Positions 14,863-19,329 of a stretch of DNA of 22,220 nt are shown here, one piece after another; the first letter of the stretch is position 1; every line of letters starts with the position of its first letter. The translations under genes and the position numbers were made by a program. The notes under the pieces are model-generated. The model did not search any database. It saw only the letters and a program-made list of their open reading frames with translations, and had not been told where the DNA came from. Origin of the DNA: a virus. The stretch lies in IMG/VR virus record IMGVR_UViG_3300044984_001225, positions 1-22,220 of that record. One strand, given 5' to 3'.

Positions 14863-14974
14863 TTGCTGAGGCGATTGATTGAGCGAGTTGCAAAACTGCT
14901 CGGTTATTCTTCCTCCCTCGAAGTGAATATGCTTCGTTGAATCCGTTCTTTGACAATCGAAAACAAAACCAACT
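14863..14974 (+). promoter_or_regulatory. Array leader with hairpins and boxA-like antitermination site
   Basis: Hairpin one: GAGCGAGTT and AACTGCTC around GCAA (14881-14901). Hairpin two: CGAAG/CTTCG with an 8-nt loop (14919-14936). Eight bases later CGTTCTTTGACAAT (14944-14957) closely resembles bacterial rRNA boxA elements (consensus about TGYTCTTTRACAA), which recruit NusB-S10 to make polymerase resistant to Rho. A boxB-boxA layout is as expected for an untranslated 7-kb operon. Confidence 0.65.
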
Positions 14975-15049
14975 GAGGGGAACATGTGTTCAGTTAGAGC
15001 CGCTCCTTCAGGAGTAGAGTTCCACTAATCCCCTCGGTTTCTTTCCGAG
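14975..15049 (+). ncRNA. Structured tRNA-like remnant with 7-bp terminal helix
   Basis: GAGGGGA (14975-14981) pairs perfectly with TCCCCTC (15029-15035), enclosing a CTCC/GGAG hairpin. It is only 61 nt, has no T arm and no CCA. A second hairpin CTCGG/CCGAG (15033-15049) overlaps its 3' end. It is the first folded unit after the leader; identity unknown. Confidence 0.4.
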
Positions 15050-15055
15050 ATCACG

Positions 15056-15103
15056 AAAGTGCTGGCTAACAACCCGCGGCGAGTAACTGATCTCAAACAC
15101 TTT
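15056..15103 (+). other. Short structured element, AAAGTG/CACTTT closed
   Basis: AAAGTG and CACTTT pair around about 35 nt that include GGCTAAC, CCGCGG and GGCGAGTAAC. These short words also occur in 16S rRNA, but not with the right spacing, so I do not call rRNA here. Confidence 0.3.
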
Positions 15104-15174
15104 GGCGTTGGTCTAAATTCTAACGACATCAGGTTTCCAACCTGAAGATCCGGAATCGCTCCGGCCGCCAACAC
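15102..15174 (+). tRNA. Degenerate tRNA-Gly(UCC)-like
   Basis: TTGGCG pairs with CGCCAA, anticodon stem TCAGG/CCTGA closes loop TTTCCAA (anticodon TCC), D region GGTCTAAATTCTAACGACA is recognisable. The T arm (CCGG/CCGG around AATCGCT) is one pair short and the end reads ACA, not CCA. Probably decayed; an intact tRNA-Gly(UCC) lies at 20248. Confidence 0.5.
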
Positions 15175-15180
15175 TTTAAG

Positions 15181-15257
15181 GTGACCGCCCTGTCGTAAGA
15201 GTCTGTAGCTCGAAGAGACAAGCTAATCATAATTGCACAGCTGGGTTCGTGCAGCCA
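15181..15257 (+). ncRNA. tRNA-like remnant ending CCA
   Basis: Ends CCA followed by TTTTT, as in array units. GTCT/AGAC and GCAC/GTGC helices and a GGGTTCG T-loop-like segment are visible, with CAT in a small AAT/ATT hairpin, but no proper cloverleaf forms by eye. I treat it as a broken or unusual tRNA-like unit. Confidence 0.35.
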
Positions 15258-15258
15258 T

Positions 15259-15337
15259 TTTTGATGATAGGAAGACCCCAGGATGTCACTAAGACTGGCA
15301 TAGTAAGGAAACCGAATCTGGTATGTGCTCATCAAAA
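15259..15337 (+). ncRNA. Structured element closed by a 9-bp helix
   Basis: TTTTGATGA (15259-15267) pairs perfectly with TCATCAAAA (15329-15337). Inside are CCAG/CTGG and CATA/TATG helices. There is no anticodon arm or T loop. The long AT-type end helix resembles that of the element at 18856. Function unknown. Confidence 0.45.
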
Positions 15338-15363
15338 TAAGTTAAACATGCCGCGCTTTCAAT

Positions 15364-15458
15364 AGGTTGGTGGAAACAAATTCACAAAGCCAAGTGGTAT
15401 GGCATCGGTTCCGATCAAACCGATTTCTTCGAGGGTTCGATTCCCTCTCAGCCTTTCA
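15364..15458 (+). tRNA. Oversized tRNA-like gene, anticodon uncertain (GAU?)
   Basis: Acceptor AGGTTGG pairs with TCAGCCT, T arm GAGGG-TTCGATT-CCCTC is perfect and D arm GCC/GGC is present, but about 18 extra nt separate acceptor and D arm. The anticodon hairpin has seven pairs (ATCGGTT/AACCGAT) around CCGATCA, which would give GAT. The 3' end is TCA in place of CCA. Confidence 0.5.
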
Positions 15459-15466
15459 TTTTCAGA

Positions 15467-15558
15467 TATGATTAAAGAGCGGTGACTAATTCCGCGCCTG
15501 TCCACTATGCGTAACTCGCGGACTTGTTAGTGTAACGGTAAGCACGTGATCATGTTCA
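15467..15558 (+). ncRNA. Aberrant tRNA-like element
   Basis: Terminal helix TATGATT/GATCATG (7 bp), then T and TCA before the TTTTC junction. Internal arms GCGG/CCGC and GTCC/GGAC (enclosing GCG/CGC) do not match tRNA arms, and no T loop is present. The segment from 15518 (GCGGACTTGTTAGTGTAACGG) looks like the 5' half of a tRNA, so a truncated gene is an alternative. Confidence 0.4.
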
Positions 15559-15567
15559 TTTTCATAA

Positions 15568-15644
15568 CGGGATGTAGCTCAGCTTGGTAGAGCGCTGCGT
15601 TTGGGACGCAGATGCCGTCGGTTCGAATCCGGCTATCCCGACCA
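15568..15644 (+). tRNA. tRNA-Pro(UGG)
   Basis: Acceptor CGGGATG/TATCCCG, anticodon stem CTGCG/CGCAG with loop TTTGGGA, T loop TTCGAAT, encoded CCA. Canonical fold throughout. Confidence 0.95.
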
Positions 15645-15647
15645 CTT

Positions 15648-15733
15648 TCACGACGAGCTTGTAGTCATGACCAAGCGATGGTTCATAAGTAAAGCTTTTA
15701 CGAAAAGCCGTTCGATTCGGCAGTCGAGAAACC
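15648..15733 (+). tRNA. Aberrant tRNA-like gene with CAU
   Basis: Acceptor TCACGAC/GTCGAGA has one A-A mismatch, D arm GCTT/AAGC and T arm GCCG-TTCGATT-CGGC are intact, and an extra GCTTTT/AAAAGC arm sits in the variable region. The loop TTCATAA suggests CAU but its stem is mostly unpaired. The end is ACC instead of CCA. Confidence 0.45.
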
Positions 15734-15742
15734 CTTTCATAT

Positions 15743-15828
15743 GCGTGTGTTGATCTAGCGGCGAAGACGGAAGATTGTAAACCTTCCCCTTAAACGGCAC
15801 GTGGGTTCGAGTCCCACCGCACGCACCA
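15743..15828 (+). tRNA. tRNA-Tyr(GUA)
   Basis: Acceptor GCGTGTG/CGCACGC, anticodon loop TTGTAAA (GTA) on stem GAAGA/CCTTC with an A-C pair at 31-39, long variable region as expected for bacterial Tyr, T arm GTGGG/CCCAC, CCA encoded. Confidence 0.85.
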
Positions 15829-15838
15829 CTTTCTAAAT

Positions 15839-15927
15839 TCTCTTGTAGCTCAATGGCAGAGCGGTTGATTGTTAATCAGCAGGCCCTTAAAAGGTAAATG
15901 TAGGTTCGAGCCCTACCAGGAGACCCA
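15839..15927 (+). tRNA. tRNA-Asn(GUU) with long variable arm
   Basis: Acceptor TCTCTTG/CAGGAGA, anticodon stem GTTGA/TCAGC with loop TTGTTAA, T arm GTAGG/CCTAC, CCA encoded. The variable region is about 19 nt and contains CCTT-AA-AAGG, unlike normal tRNA-Asn (five bases). Confidence 0.88.
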
Positions 15928-15935
15928 CTTTCAAT

Positions 15936-16009
15936 GCTGCTATCGTCTAAGGGTAGGACGCCTGACTTTCAATCAGCAAATCGGAGTTCAACTCTCCGTA
16001 GCAGTACCA
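15936..16009 (+). tRNA. tRNA-Glu(UUC)
   Basis: Acceptor GCTGCTA/TAGCAGT, anticodon loop CTTTCAA (TTC), T arm CGGAG/CTCCG around TTCAACT, CCA encoded. Canonical. Confidence 0.93.
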
Positions 16010-16017
16010 CTTTCAAA

Positions 16018-16092
16018 TGGATTGTAGCTCAGAGGCAGAGCACCCGCCCGATAAGCGGTAGGTCGAGATTTCGAAATTCTCCAGTCCAACCA
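16018..16092 (+). tRNA. tRNA-Ile(GAU), C33 in the anticodon loop
   Basis: Acceptor TGGATTG/CAGTCCA, anticodon stem about CCGC/GCGG with loop CCGATAA (GAT), CCA encoded. Position 33 reads C where U is nearly universal, and the T stem GAGAT/TTCTC has a T-T mismatch, also seen in the tRNA-Val at 17981. Confidence 0.82.
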
Positions 16093-16094
16093 TT

Positions 16095-16171
16095 TTACGT
16101 ATCGTCTAAATCATAAAGATGCCCGACCATGAATCGGGAGATGCGAGACATTGAAGCTCGCTACGCAATCC
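16095..16171 (+). tRNA. Degenerate tRNA-like, apparent anticodon AUG
   Basis: Acceptor TTACGTA/TACGCAA has one A-C mismatch, D region matches the TCGTCTAA type, anticodon stem CCCGA/TCGGG closes loop CCATGAA (ATG, with C33). The T arm GCGAG/CTCGC has a 9-nt loop without TTC, and no CCA follows. Likely non-functional or unusual. Confidence 0.45.
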
Positions 16172-16231
16172 GCACCCCGCGCATACCCGGCCGGGACCAA
16201 GAGTCATGATCTTGATGTAGGGGTGCAACCA
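16172..16231 (+). tRNA. 60-nt T-arm-less tRNA-like gene, anticodon CAU
   Basis: GCACCCC pairs with GGGGTGC, a small CCC/GGG hairpin takes the D-arm place, and CAAGA/TCTTG closes loop GTCATGA (CAT). Only five bases separate the anticodon stem from the acceptor, so the T arm is absent, yet CCA is encoded and followed by the normal CTTTC junction. Confidence 0.55.
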
Positions 16232-16245
16232 CTTTCTGAAACAGA

Positions 16246-16322
16246 CGGGGCAAAACATTGCTGGTTGATGTACTAGGCTCTTAACCTTGAGAACTCGGTT
16301 CGATTCCTGAGTGCCCCGACCA
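16246..16322 (+). tRNA. tRNA-Lys(CUU)
   Basis: Acceptor CGGGGCA/TGCCCCG, D arm ACAT/ATGT, anticodon loop CTCTTAA (CTT) on a stem with one T-T mismatch, T loop TTCGATT, CCA encoded. Confidence 0.87.
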
Positions 16323-16329
16323 TTTCAAA

Positions 16330-16404
16330 TCCTGTGTAGCTCAGCGGCAGAGCGGGTGACTGTTAATCACTAGGTCCTTGGTTCGATCCCAAGTTCAGGA
16401 GCCA
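16330..16404 (+). tRNA. tRNA-Asn(GUU), second copy
   Basis: Acceptor TCCTGTG/TTCAGGA with one mismatch, anticodon GTGA-CTGTTAA-TCAC, normal 5-nt-type variable region, T arm CTTGG/CCAAG, CCA encoded. A conventional tRNA-Asn, unlike the copy at 15839. Confidence 0.93.
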
Positions 16405-16425
16405 CTTTCAAAATCATTCATCAAC

Positions 16426-16500
16426 GCTCACGTGGGGGAATGGCTACTCGGCAGATTGCAACCCTGTCCTATGTCGGTTCGAGTCCGGCCGTGAGCTCCA
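16426..16500 (+). tRNA. tRNA-Cys(GCA)
   Basis: Acceptor GCTCACG/CGTGAGC, discriminator T as usual for Cys, anticodon loop TTGCAAC (GCA), T arm GTCGG-TTCGAGT-CCGGC, CCA encoded. The 31-39 pair is A-C. Confidence 0.88.
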
Positions 16501-16509
16501 ATTTTATTT

Positions 16510-16585
16510 CCGAGGGTAGCCTAATCGGTTAAGGCCCTGCACTGTGAATGCAGCTATTCGGGTTCGATTCCCGGCCCGCGGACCA
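16510..16585 (+). tRNA. tRNA-His(GUG)
   Basis: Acceptor CCGAGGG/CCCGCGG with one A-G mismatch, anticodon CTGCA-CTGTGAA-TGCAG (GTG), T arm TCGGG/CCCGG, CCA encoded. The base before position 1 is T and the discriminator is A, so the typical G(-1)-C73 pair is not encoded. Confidence 0.88.
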
Positions 16586-16601
16586 TTTTCTTTTAACATA
16601 T

Positions 16602-16685
16602 GCGCGGCTGGTGGAATGGTATACACGGCAGTTTTAGAAGCTGTTGCCTTCGGGCTTGGGGGTTCGAGTCCCCCGTCGCGCACCA
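16602..16685 (+). tRNA. tRNA-Leu(UAG)
   Basis: Acceptor GCGCGGC/GTCGCGC, anticodon loop TTTAGAA (TAG), class II variable arm, T arm GGGGG/CCCCC around TTCGAGT, CCA encoded. Confidence 0.95.
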
Positions 16686-16695
16686 CTTTCATAAT

Positions 16696-16783
16696 GCTGC
16701 AGTAGGGTAATGGTAGCCCCCCAGAATTTCACTCTGGCCGATCGCAAGATCTCGTGCGGGTTCGACTCCCGTCTGCAGTTCCA
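16696..16783 (+). tRNA. tRNA-Glu(UUC) with long variable arm
   Basis: Acceptor GCTGCAG/CTGCAGT, anticodon CCAGA-ATTTCAC-TCTGG (TTC), T arm GCGGG/CCCGT, CCA encoded. The variable region holds a GATC-GCAA-GATC hairpin, not expected in class I tRNA-Glu. Confidence 0.88.
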
Positions 16784-16795
16784 CTTTCATTCAAT

Positions 16796-16872
16796 CGCGG
16801 GGAGGACAAGACGGTTAGTCGGCAGTCTCATAAGCTGCAATCTGGGAGATTCGAGCGCTCCACCCGCAACCA
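16796..16872 (+). tRNA. Initiator-like tRNA-Met(CAU)
   Basis: Begins CGCGGGG and ends CCCGCAACCA, the same ends as E. coli tRNA-fMet, including the C1-A72 mismatch that marks initiators. The anticodon stem GCAGT/GCTGC around CTCATAA lacks the three G-C pairs of initiators, and the T stem has an A-G mismatch. Confidence 0.85.
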
Positions 16873-16885
16873 CTTTCAAACATAA

Positions 16886-16960
16886 GCCTCTATCGTTTAA
16901 TGGATAGGACTCTCGCCTTCTAAGCGACTAACGTAGGTTCGATTCCTACTGGAGGCACCA
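16886..16960 (+). tRNA. tRNA-Arg(UCU)
   Basis: Acceptor GCCTCTA/TGGAGGC, anticodon TCGC-CTTCTAA-GCGA (TCT), T arm GTAGG-TTCGATT-CCTAC, CCA encoded. Canonical. Confidence 0.95.
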
Positions 16961-16975
16961 CTTTCAAATTTTCAT

Positions 16976-17051
<76 letters not shown>

Positions 17052-17061
17052 CTTTCATAAT

Positions 17062-17194
17062 GCCGGATTAGTTTAATGGGAAAACGGTACACGATGGCTA
17101 GCTCTCACCTAGTAAAGGAGCAAGATTGAGTAGGCCTCAAAATCTGCCATCTCGATGTAACAACGCGGAGGTTCGATTCCTTCATTCGGTTTCA
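17062..17194 (+). tRNA. 133-nt tRNA-like gene with interrupted anticodon arm
   Basis: Acceptor GCCGGAT/ATTCGGT (7 bp), D region TAGTTTAATGGGAAAAC and T arm GGAGG-TTCGATT-CCTTC are tRNA-like. Where the anticodon loop should be, GATGGC and GCCATC pair around about 47 nt containing further GCTC/GAGC and GATTGAG/CTCAAAATC helices. No anticodon can be assigned; the end is TCA, not CCA. Confidence 0.5.
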
Positions 17195-17207
17195 TATTTT
17201 CAAATAA

Positions 17208-17282
17208 GGAGCATTCGTATAATGGTCATTACGACCGCCTGTCGAGCGGTATACACGGGTTCAATTCCCGTATGCTCCGCCA
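17208..17282 (+). tRNA. tRNA-Asp(GUC)
   Basis: Acceptor GGAGCAT/ATGCTCC, anticodon ACCGC-CTGTCGA-GCGGT (GTC), T arm ACGGG/CCCGT, discriminator G, CCA encoded. Canonical. Confidence 0.95.
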
Positions 17283-17290
17283 ATTTCAAT

Positions 17291-17368
17291 TGCGGATAGG
17301 ACAAGATGGTTAGTCGCCACCCTCATAAGGTGGATCTCTGTGGGATTCGAGCGCCCAGTCCGCAACCA
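17291..17368 (+). tRNA. tRNA-Met(CAU), elongator type
   Basis: Acceptor TGCGGAT/GTCCGCA with a paired 1-72, anticodon CCACC-CTCATAA-GGTGG (CAT), T region GATTCGAGCGC shared with the initiator-like gene at 16796, CCA encoded. Confidence 0.88.
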
Positions 17369-17379
17369 CTTTCATAAAT

Positions 17380-17438
17380 GATAGAGCGTCTGCTTTGCAA
17401 GCAGAATGTAGATGGTCCGAATCCGTTAATCTCTATCA
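17380..17438 (+). tRNA. 59-nt D-arm-less tRNA-Ala(UGC)-like gene
   Basis: GATAGAG pairs perfectly with CTCTATC; only CG separates it from the anticodon arm TCTGC-TTTGCAA-GCAGA (TGC), so the D arm is missing. T arm GATGG-TCCGAAT-CCGTT is present. No CCA: TCA before CTTTC. It seems to derive from the tRNA-Ala at 16976 by loss of the 5' part. Confidence 0.5.
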
Positions 17439-17454
17439 CTTTCTAAACATAGAT

Positions 17455-17530
17455 GGGCTCGCATGTACCTCGGGGGCGAGAAACACTTGCAATGTATCTG
17501 TGGCCGGTTCGATCCCGGTCGGGTCCACCA
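17455..17530 (+). tRNA. tRNA-Ala(UGC)-like, third copy
   Basis: Acceptor GGGCTCG/CGGGTCC, weak anticodon stem (ACA/TGT) with loop CTTGCAA (TGC), T arm GCCGG-TTCGATC-CCGGT, CCA encoded. The D arm is irregular (CTCG-GGGG-CGAG). Confidence 0.65.
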
Positions 17531-17541
17531 ATTTCAACAGT

Positions 17542-17979
17542 ATGGCACTAAGTCAACGATATCACAAGACAGGAAGAACCAAGCGAACAGTTCAATGCGC
17601 TCATTGCAGCAAAGACACTCACAATGGCAAATTCTGCTCGACTGATTGCTCGTTCAGATTCAAAGAGGCTTCATTGCTAAAGAGAATCTTAGATGATTCA
17701 ATTGTAGGCACGGTTGCTCTTAAGCGATATGTGTTATCGCTGAATCCTAAATGTTCTCTGTGCCCATGCACCGACGAGTGGAACGGATTGAAACTCGTTC
17801 TTCATTTGGATCACATAGATGGCGATAGTGACAACGATAGACTTTCAAATGTTCGTCTGTTATGTCCTAACTGTCATTCACAGACGGAAACATACTGCTC
17901 GAGAAATAAAACTAATCCAAACTCGAAGAGATCAAAACGTCTCCGACGAGCACCATCAAGGTGCAAACAAATTTCATAA
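17542..17979 (+). CDS. HNH homing-type endonuclease with zinc finger, 145 aa
   Basis: N-terminal zinc finger C19-x2-C22 and C32-x3-C36 (CAHC...CSTDC), then an HNH core: C71-x2-C74 (CSLC), LHLDHIDG (H88, D90, H91), N103 (LSNVRLLCPNCH) and C108-x2-C111-H112. The tail is basic (SKRSKRLRRAPSR) and could grip DNA. The enzyme probably cuts near tRNA genes and promotes its own spread. ATG 17542 lies 11 bases after the tRNA-Ala CCA, and its stop TAA falls in the junction just before tRNA-Val, so it occupies exactly one inter-tRNA slot. Confidence 0.85.
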   Translation: MALSQRYHKTGRTKRTVQCAHCSKDTHNGKFCSTDCSFRFKEASLLKRILDDSIVGTVALKRYVLSLNPKCSLCPCTDEWNGLKLVLHLDHIDGDSDNDRLSNVRLLCPNCHSQTETYCSRNKTNPNSKRSKRLRRAPSRCKQIS

Positions 17980-17980
17980 T

Positions 17981-18055
17981 GCGCGCGTAGCTCAGAGGTA
18001 GAGCAAGTTCCTTACAAGAACGAGGCCGAGATTTCAAAATTCTCCGTGCGTACCA
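17981..18055 (+). tRNA. tRNA-Val(UAC)
   Basis: Acceptor GCGCGCG/CGTGCGT, anticodon GTTC-CTTACAA-GAAC (TAC), CCA encoded. T stem GAGAT/TTCTC has the same T-T mismatch as tRNA-Ile, with loop TTCAAAA. Confidence 0.9.
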
Positions 18056-18059
18056 TTTT

Positions 18060-18098
18060 CAGGAGGGCCCGAGTCCATGTCTCCTCCGCAATTAACAT
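18060..18098 (+). other. Short spacer hairpin between tRNAs
   Basis: AGGAG (18061-18065) and CTCCT (18081-18085) can pair. Otherwise nothing recognised in this 39-base spacer. Confidence 0.3.
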
Positions 18099-18173
18099 GC
18101 CACCGTAGCTCAGAGGCAGAGCGACCGTTTCATAAGCGGTAGGCCGGGATATCATGATTCCCCGGTGGCACCA
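18099..18173 (+). tRNA. tRNA with CAU anticodon (Met or Ile2)
   Basis: Acceptor GCCACCG/CGGTGGC, anticodon ACCGT-TTCATAA-GCGGT (CAT), CCA encoded. The T loop ATCATGA is abnormal. The identity, Met or lysidine-modified Ile reading AUA, cannot be decided by eye. Confidence 0.8.
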
Positions 18174-18213
18174 ATTTTCATTCTTCGAGATCGCTTGCAG
18201 GCATCTCGGACAA

Positions 18214-18342
18214 GCGCGCGAACATATCAGACCGATGAGCTGCAACTCGTCAAGATGGTATGATGGCGGTCGACTAGAGGATAAGTCACGGGCTCTATAG
18301 TCTGGACGCGGGTTCGAATCCCGCTTGCTGTATGTCGCGCGC
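18214..18342 (+). ncRNA. 129-nt tRNA-like RNA with extended end helix; possible CUA anticodon
   Basis: Ends pair as GCGCGCG-A-ACATA with TATGT-CGCGCGC. Inside are a GACCG/CGGTC helix enclosing hairpin GATGAG/CTCGTC, then a D-like arm GACT/AGTC, a hairpin CGGGC/GTCTG with loop TCTATA, and a perfect T arm GCGGG-TTCGAAT-CCCGC. A smaller tRNA using ATGGCGG/TTGCTGT is an alternative. No CCA. The loop could be read as CUA (amber) but lacks a standard seven bases. Confidence 0.45.
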
Positions 18343-18355
18343 AAGTTTTTCAAAC

Positions 18356-18429
18356 AGGTGGGTCGTTCAATGGTAGGACCTTGGATTCCAAACCCAAAGA
18401 CTAGAGTTCGATTCTCTATCCACCTGCCA
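18356..18429 (+). tRNA. tRNA-Trp(CCA)
   Basis: Acceptor AGGTGGG/TCCACCT, discriminator G, anticodon loop TTCCAAA (CCA) on TTGGA/CCCAA with A-C at 31-39, T loop TTCGATT, CCA encoded. Confidence 0.9.
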
Positions 18430-18433
18430 CTTT

Positions 18434-18441
18434 AATAAATA
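18434..18441 (+). promoter_or_regulatory. Late-type box, AATAAATA
   Basis: Seven of eight bases of TATAAATA. The +1 predicted six bases after the box is 18447, the A of the next ATG, the same register as the exact late boxes at 12919, 20553 and 21115. Confidence 0.55.
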
Positions 18442-18446
18442 CATGC

Positions 18447-18638
18447 ATGAAGACATTCCTTGAGTTCATTGAAAAATCGCCTAAGCTCGGTGATACGATT
18501 ACATGGGCAGCTGGCGAAAGACGATTGAGCGGTAAGGTGATTCGAGGCATGGATGGCCAAAAGCTAGTCGTTAAACATCCTACTGCTTATGGACAAGAGA
18601 TTCCGATCTCGTCATTGCGCGGAATCAAGATAAGCTAA
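18447..18638 (+). CDS. Small late protein, 63 aa, capsid-targeting-like N-terminus
   Basis: Begins MKTFLEFIEKS, which resembles the capsid-targeting sequence of T4 internal proteins (MKTYQEFIAEA). The rest, GDTITWAAGERRLSGKVIRGMDGQKLVVKHP, is a compact beta-rich domain like a small KOW/SH3-type fold. It could be packed into the head and injected, but the evidence is only the N-terminal similarity and the late promoter. No Shine-Dalgarno sequence; probably leaderless. It sits between tRNA-Trp and tRNA-Thr. Confidence 0.8.
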   Translation: MKTFLEFIEKSPKLGDTITWAAGERRLSGKVIRGMDGQKLVVKHPTAYGQEIPISSLRGIKIS

Positions 18639-18649
18639 CTACTTTCTTG

Positions 18650-18678
18650 TTTACATTTTCTCTTGACTGTTGTAGAAT
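18650..18678 (+). promoter_or_regulatory. Internal array promoter, TTTACA-17-TAGAAT
   Basis: TTTACA at 18650-18655, TAGAAT at 18673-18678. It restarts early transcription after the 63-aa late gene and would feed the second half of the array. An ATG at 18684 opens only 12 codons, so no protein is implied. Confidence 0.8.
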
Positions 18679-18763
18679 AACACATGCTGATTGAGCGTTG
18701 CCCGAACAACCGGACAACTTAAATAACCGCTAATGAGGTGGCCAATCAACATATCATCTTTTA

Positions 18764-18850
18764 GCTGTGGTCGCTTAGTGGTCGATAGCACCGGTTTTGT
18801 AAGCCGGATGGGCAACCTCGCCGTGAGTTCGAATCTCACTCACAGCTCCA
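18764..18850 (+). tRNA. tRNA-Thr(UGU) with long variable region
   Basis: Acceptor GCTGTGG/TCACAGC, anticodon CCGGT-TTTGTAA-GCCGG (TGT), T arm GTGAG-TTCGAAT-CTCAC, CCA encoded. The variable region is about 15 nt (GGGCAACCTCGCC), long for tRNA-Thr. Confidence 0.9.
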
Positions 18851-18855
18851 TTTTC

Positions 18856-18986
18856 TTTTCATGATAGCAAATCGGTAAAGCGGTTGGATAGTAGCCTATT
18901 ACACATGGCCAAACCTGACGATGAATCACGAGTGGTGCTCGGAAGATTCAAACAATGATGGACTCAAACCCATCTCATGAAAAACA
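18856..18986 (+). ncRNA. Oversized tRNA-like element closed by a 9-bp helix
   Basis: TTTTCATGA pairs with TCATGAAAA, followed by ACA and the TTTTC junction. A D-like AGCAAATCGGTAAAGC and a T-like GATGG/CCATC arm are present; the middle holds ATAG/CTAT and a GAATC/GATTC hairpin with an inner CGAG/CTCG. No anticodon loop can be assigned. Confidence 0.4.
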
Positions 18987-18994
18987 TTTTCCAT

Positions 18995-19092
18995 CGGGGC
19001 GTTAACATAGCTTGGCAATGTGGGCGACTTGGAATCGCTTGAGGGCAGAAAGAGTCTGTCTTCCGTGGGTTCGAATCCCACCGTCCCGACCA
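18995..19092 (+). tRNA. tRNA-Pro(UGG), second copy, long variable arm
   Basis: Acceptor CGGGGCG/CGTCCCG, D arm ACAT/ATGT, anticodon GGCGA-CTTGGAA-TCGCT (TGG), T arm GTGGG/CCCAC, CCA encoded. The variable region has a 6-bp hairpin (GGCAGA-AAGAG-TCTGTC), which tRNA-Pro normally lacks. Confidence 0.88.
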
Positions 19093-19097
19093 ATTTC

Positions 19098-19173
19098 GTT
19101 GATGTATCGTCTAAGTGTAAGGACACTCGCTCTCCAGCTTGAAATACGGGCTTTTTCAATCCGTTGCATCAAC
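19098..19173 (+). tRNA. Degenerate tRNA-like gene, anticodon unclear
   Basis: Acceptor GTTGATG/CATCAAC is perfect and the D region (TCGTCTAAGTGTAAGGACA) is normal, but the anticodon arm does not pair (CTCCAG region) and the T arm ACGGG/TCCGT has a 9-nt loop. TCG replaces CCA. Confidence 0.45.
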
Positions 19174-19226
19174 TCGTTTTGCTTAATGTGGGATTTCGCC
19201 ACACCTATTCCCTAGGCGCACACTGT

Positions 19227-19320
19227 GGAAGGCTGGCAGAGTCTGGTCTATCGCGTCTGTCTCGAAAACAGATGGTCTGTGAAAGCAGACCCGTGGGTTC
19301 AAATCCCACGCCTTCCTCCA
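19227..19320 (+). tRNA. tRNA-Ser(CGA)
   Basis: Acceptor GGAAGGC/GCCTTCC, anticodon TCTGT-CTCGAAA-ACAGA (CGA), class II variable arm GGTCTG/CAGACC, T loop TTCAAAT, CCA encoded. Canonical. Confidence 0.95.
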
Positions 19321-19329
19321 TTTCAAAGA

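Noticed and set aside
15129-15335. Minus-strand ORFs across the tRNA array (also near 16504, 18012, 18651, 18926, 20605, 20969, 21701)
   Set aside because: They run through tRNA genes; the recurrent 'GGIRTH' or 'RxGIEPGS' type peptides are the antisense translation of T arms, a known annotation artefact.
15467-15558. Circularly permuted tRNA gene
   Set aside because: The 5'-half-like GCGGACT has no matching AGTCCGC upstream, so no permuted acceptor forms.
18264-18330. Definite amber suppressor tRNA (CUA)
   Set aside because: The loop has six bases and an unusual base at position 37; the anticodon is ambiguous, so it is only mentioned as possible.
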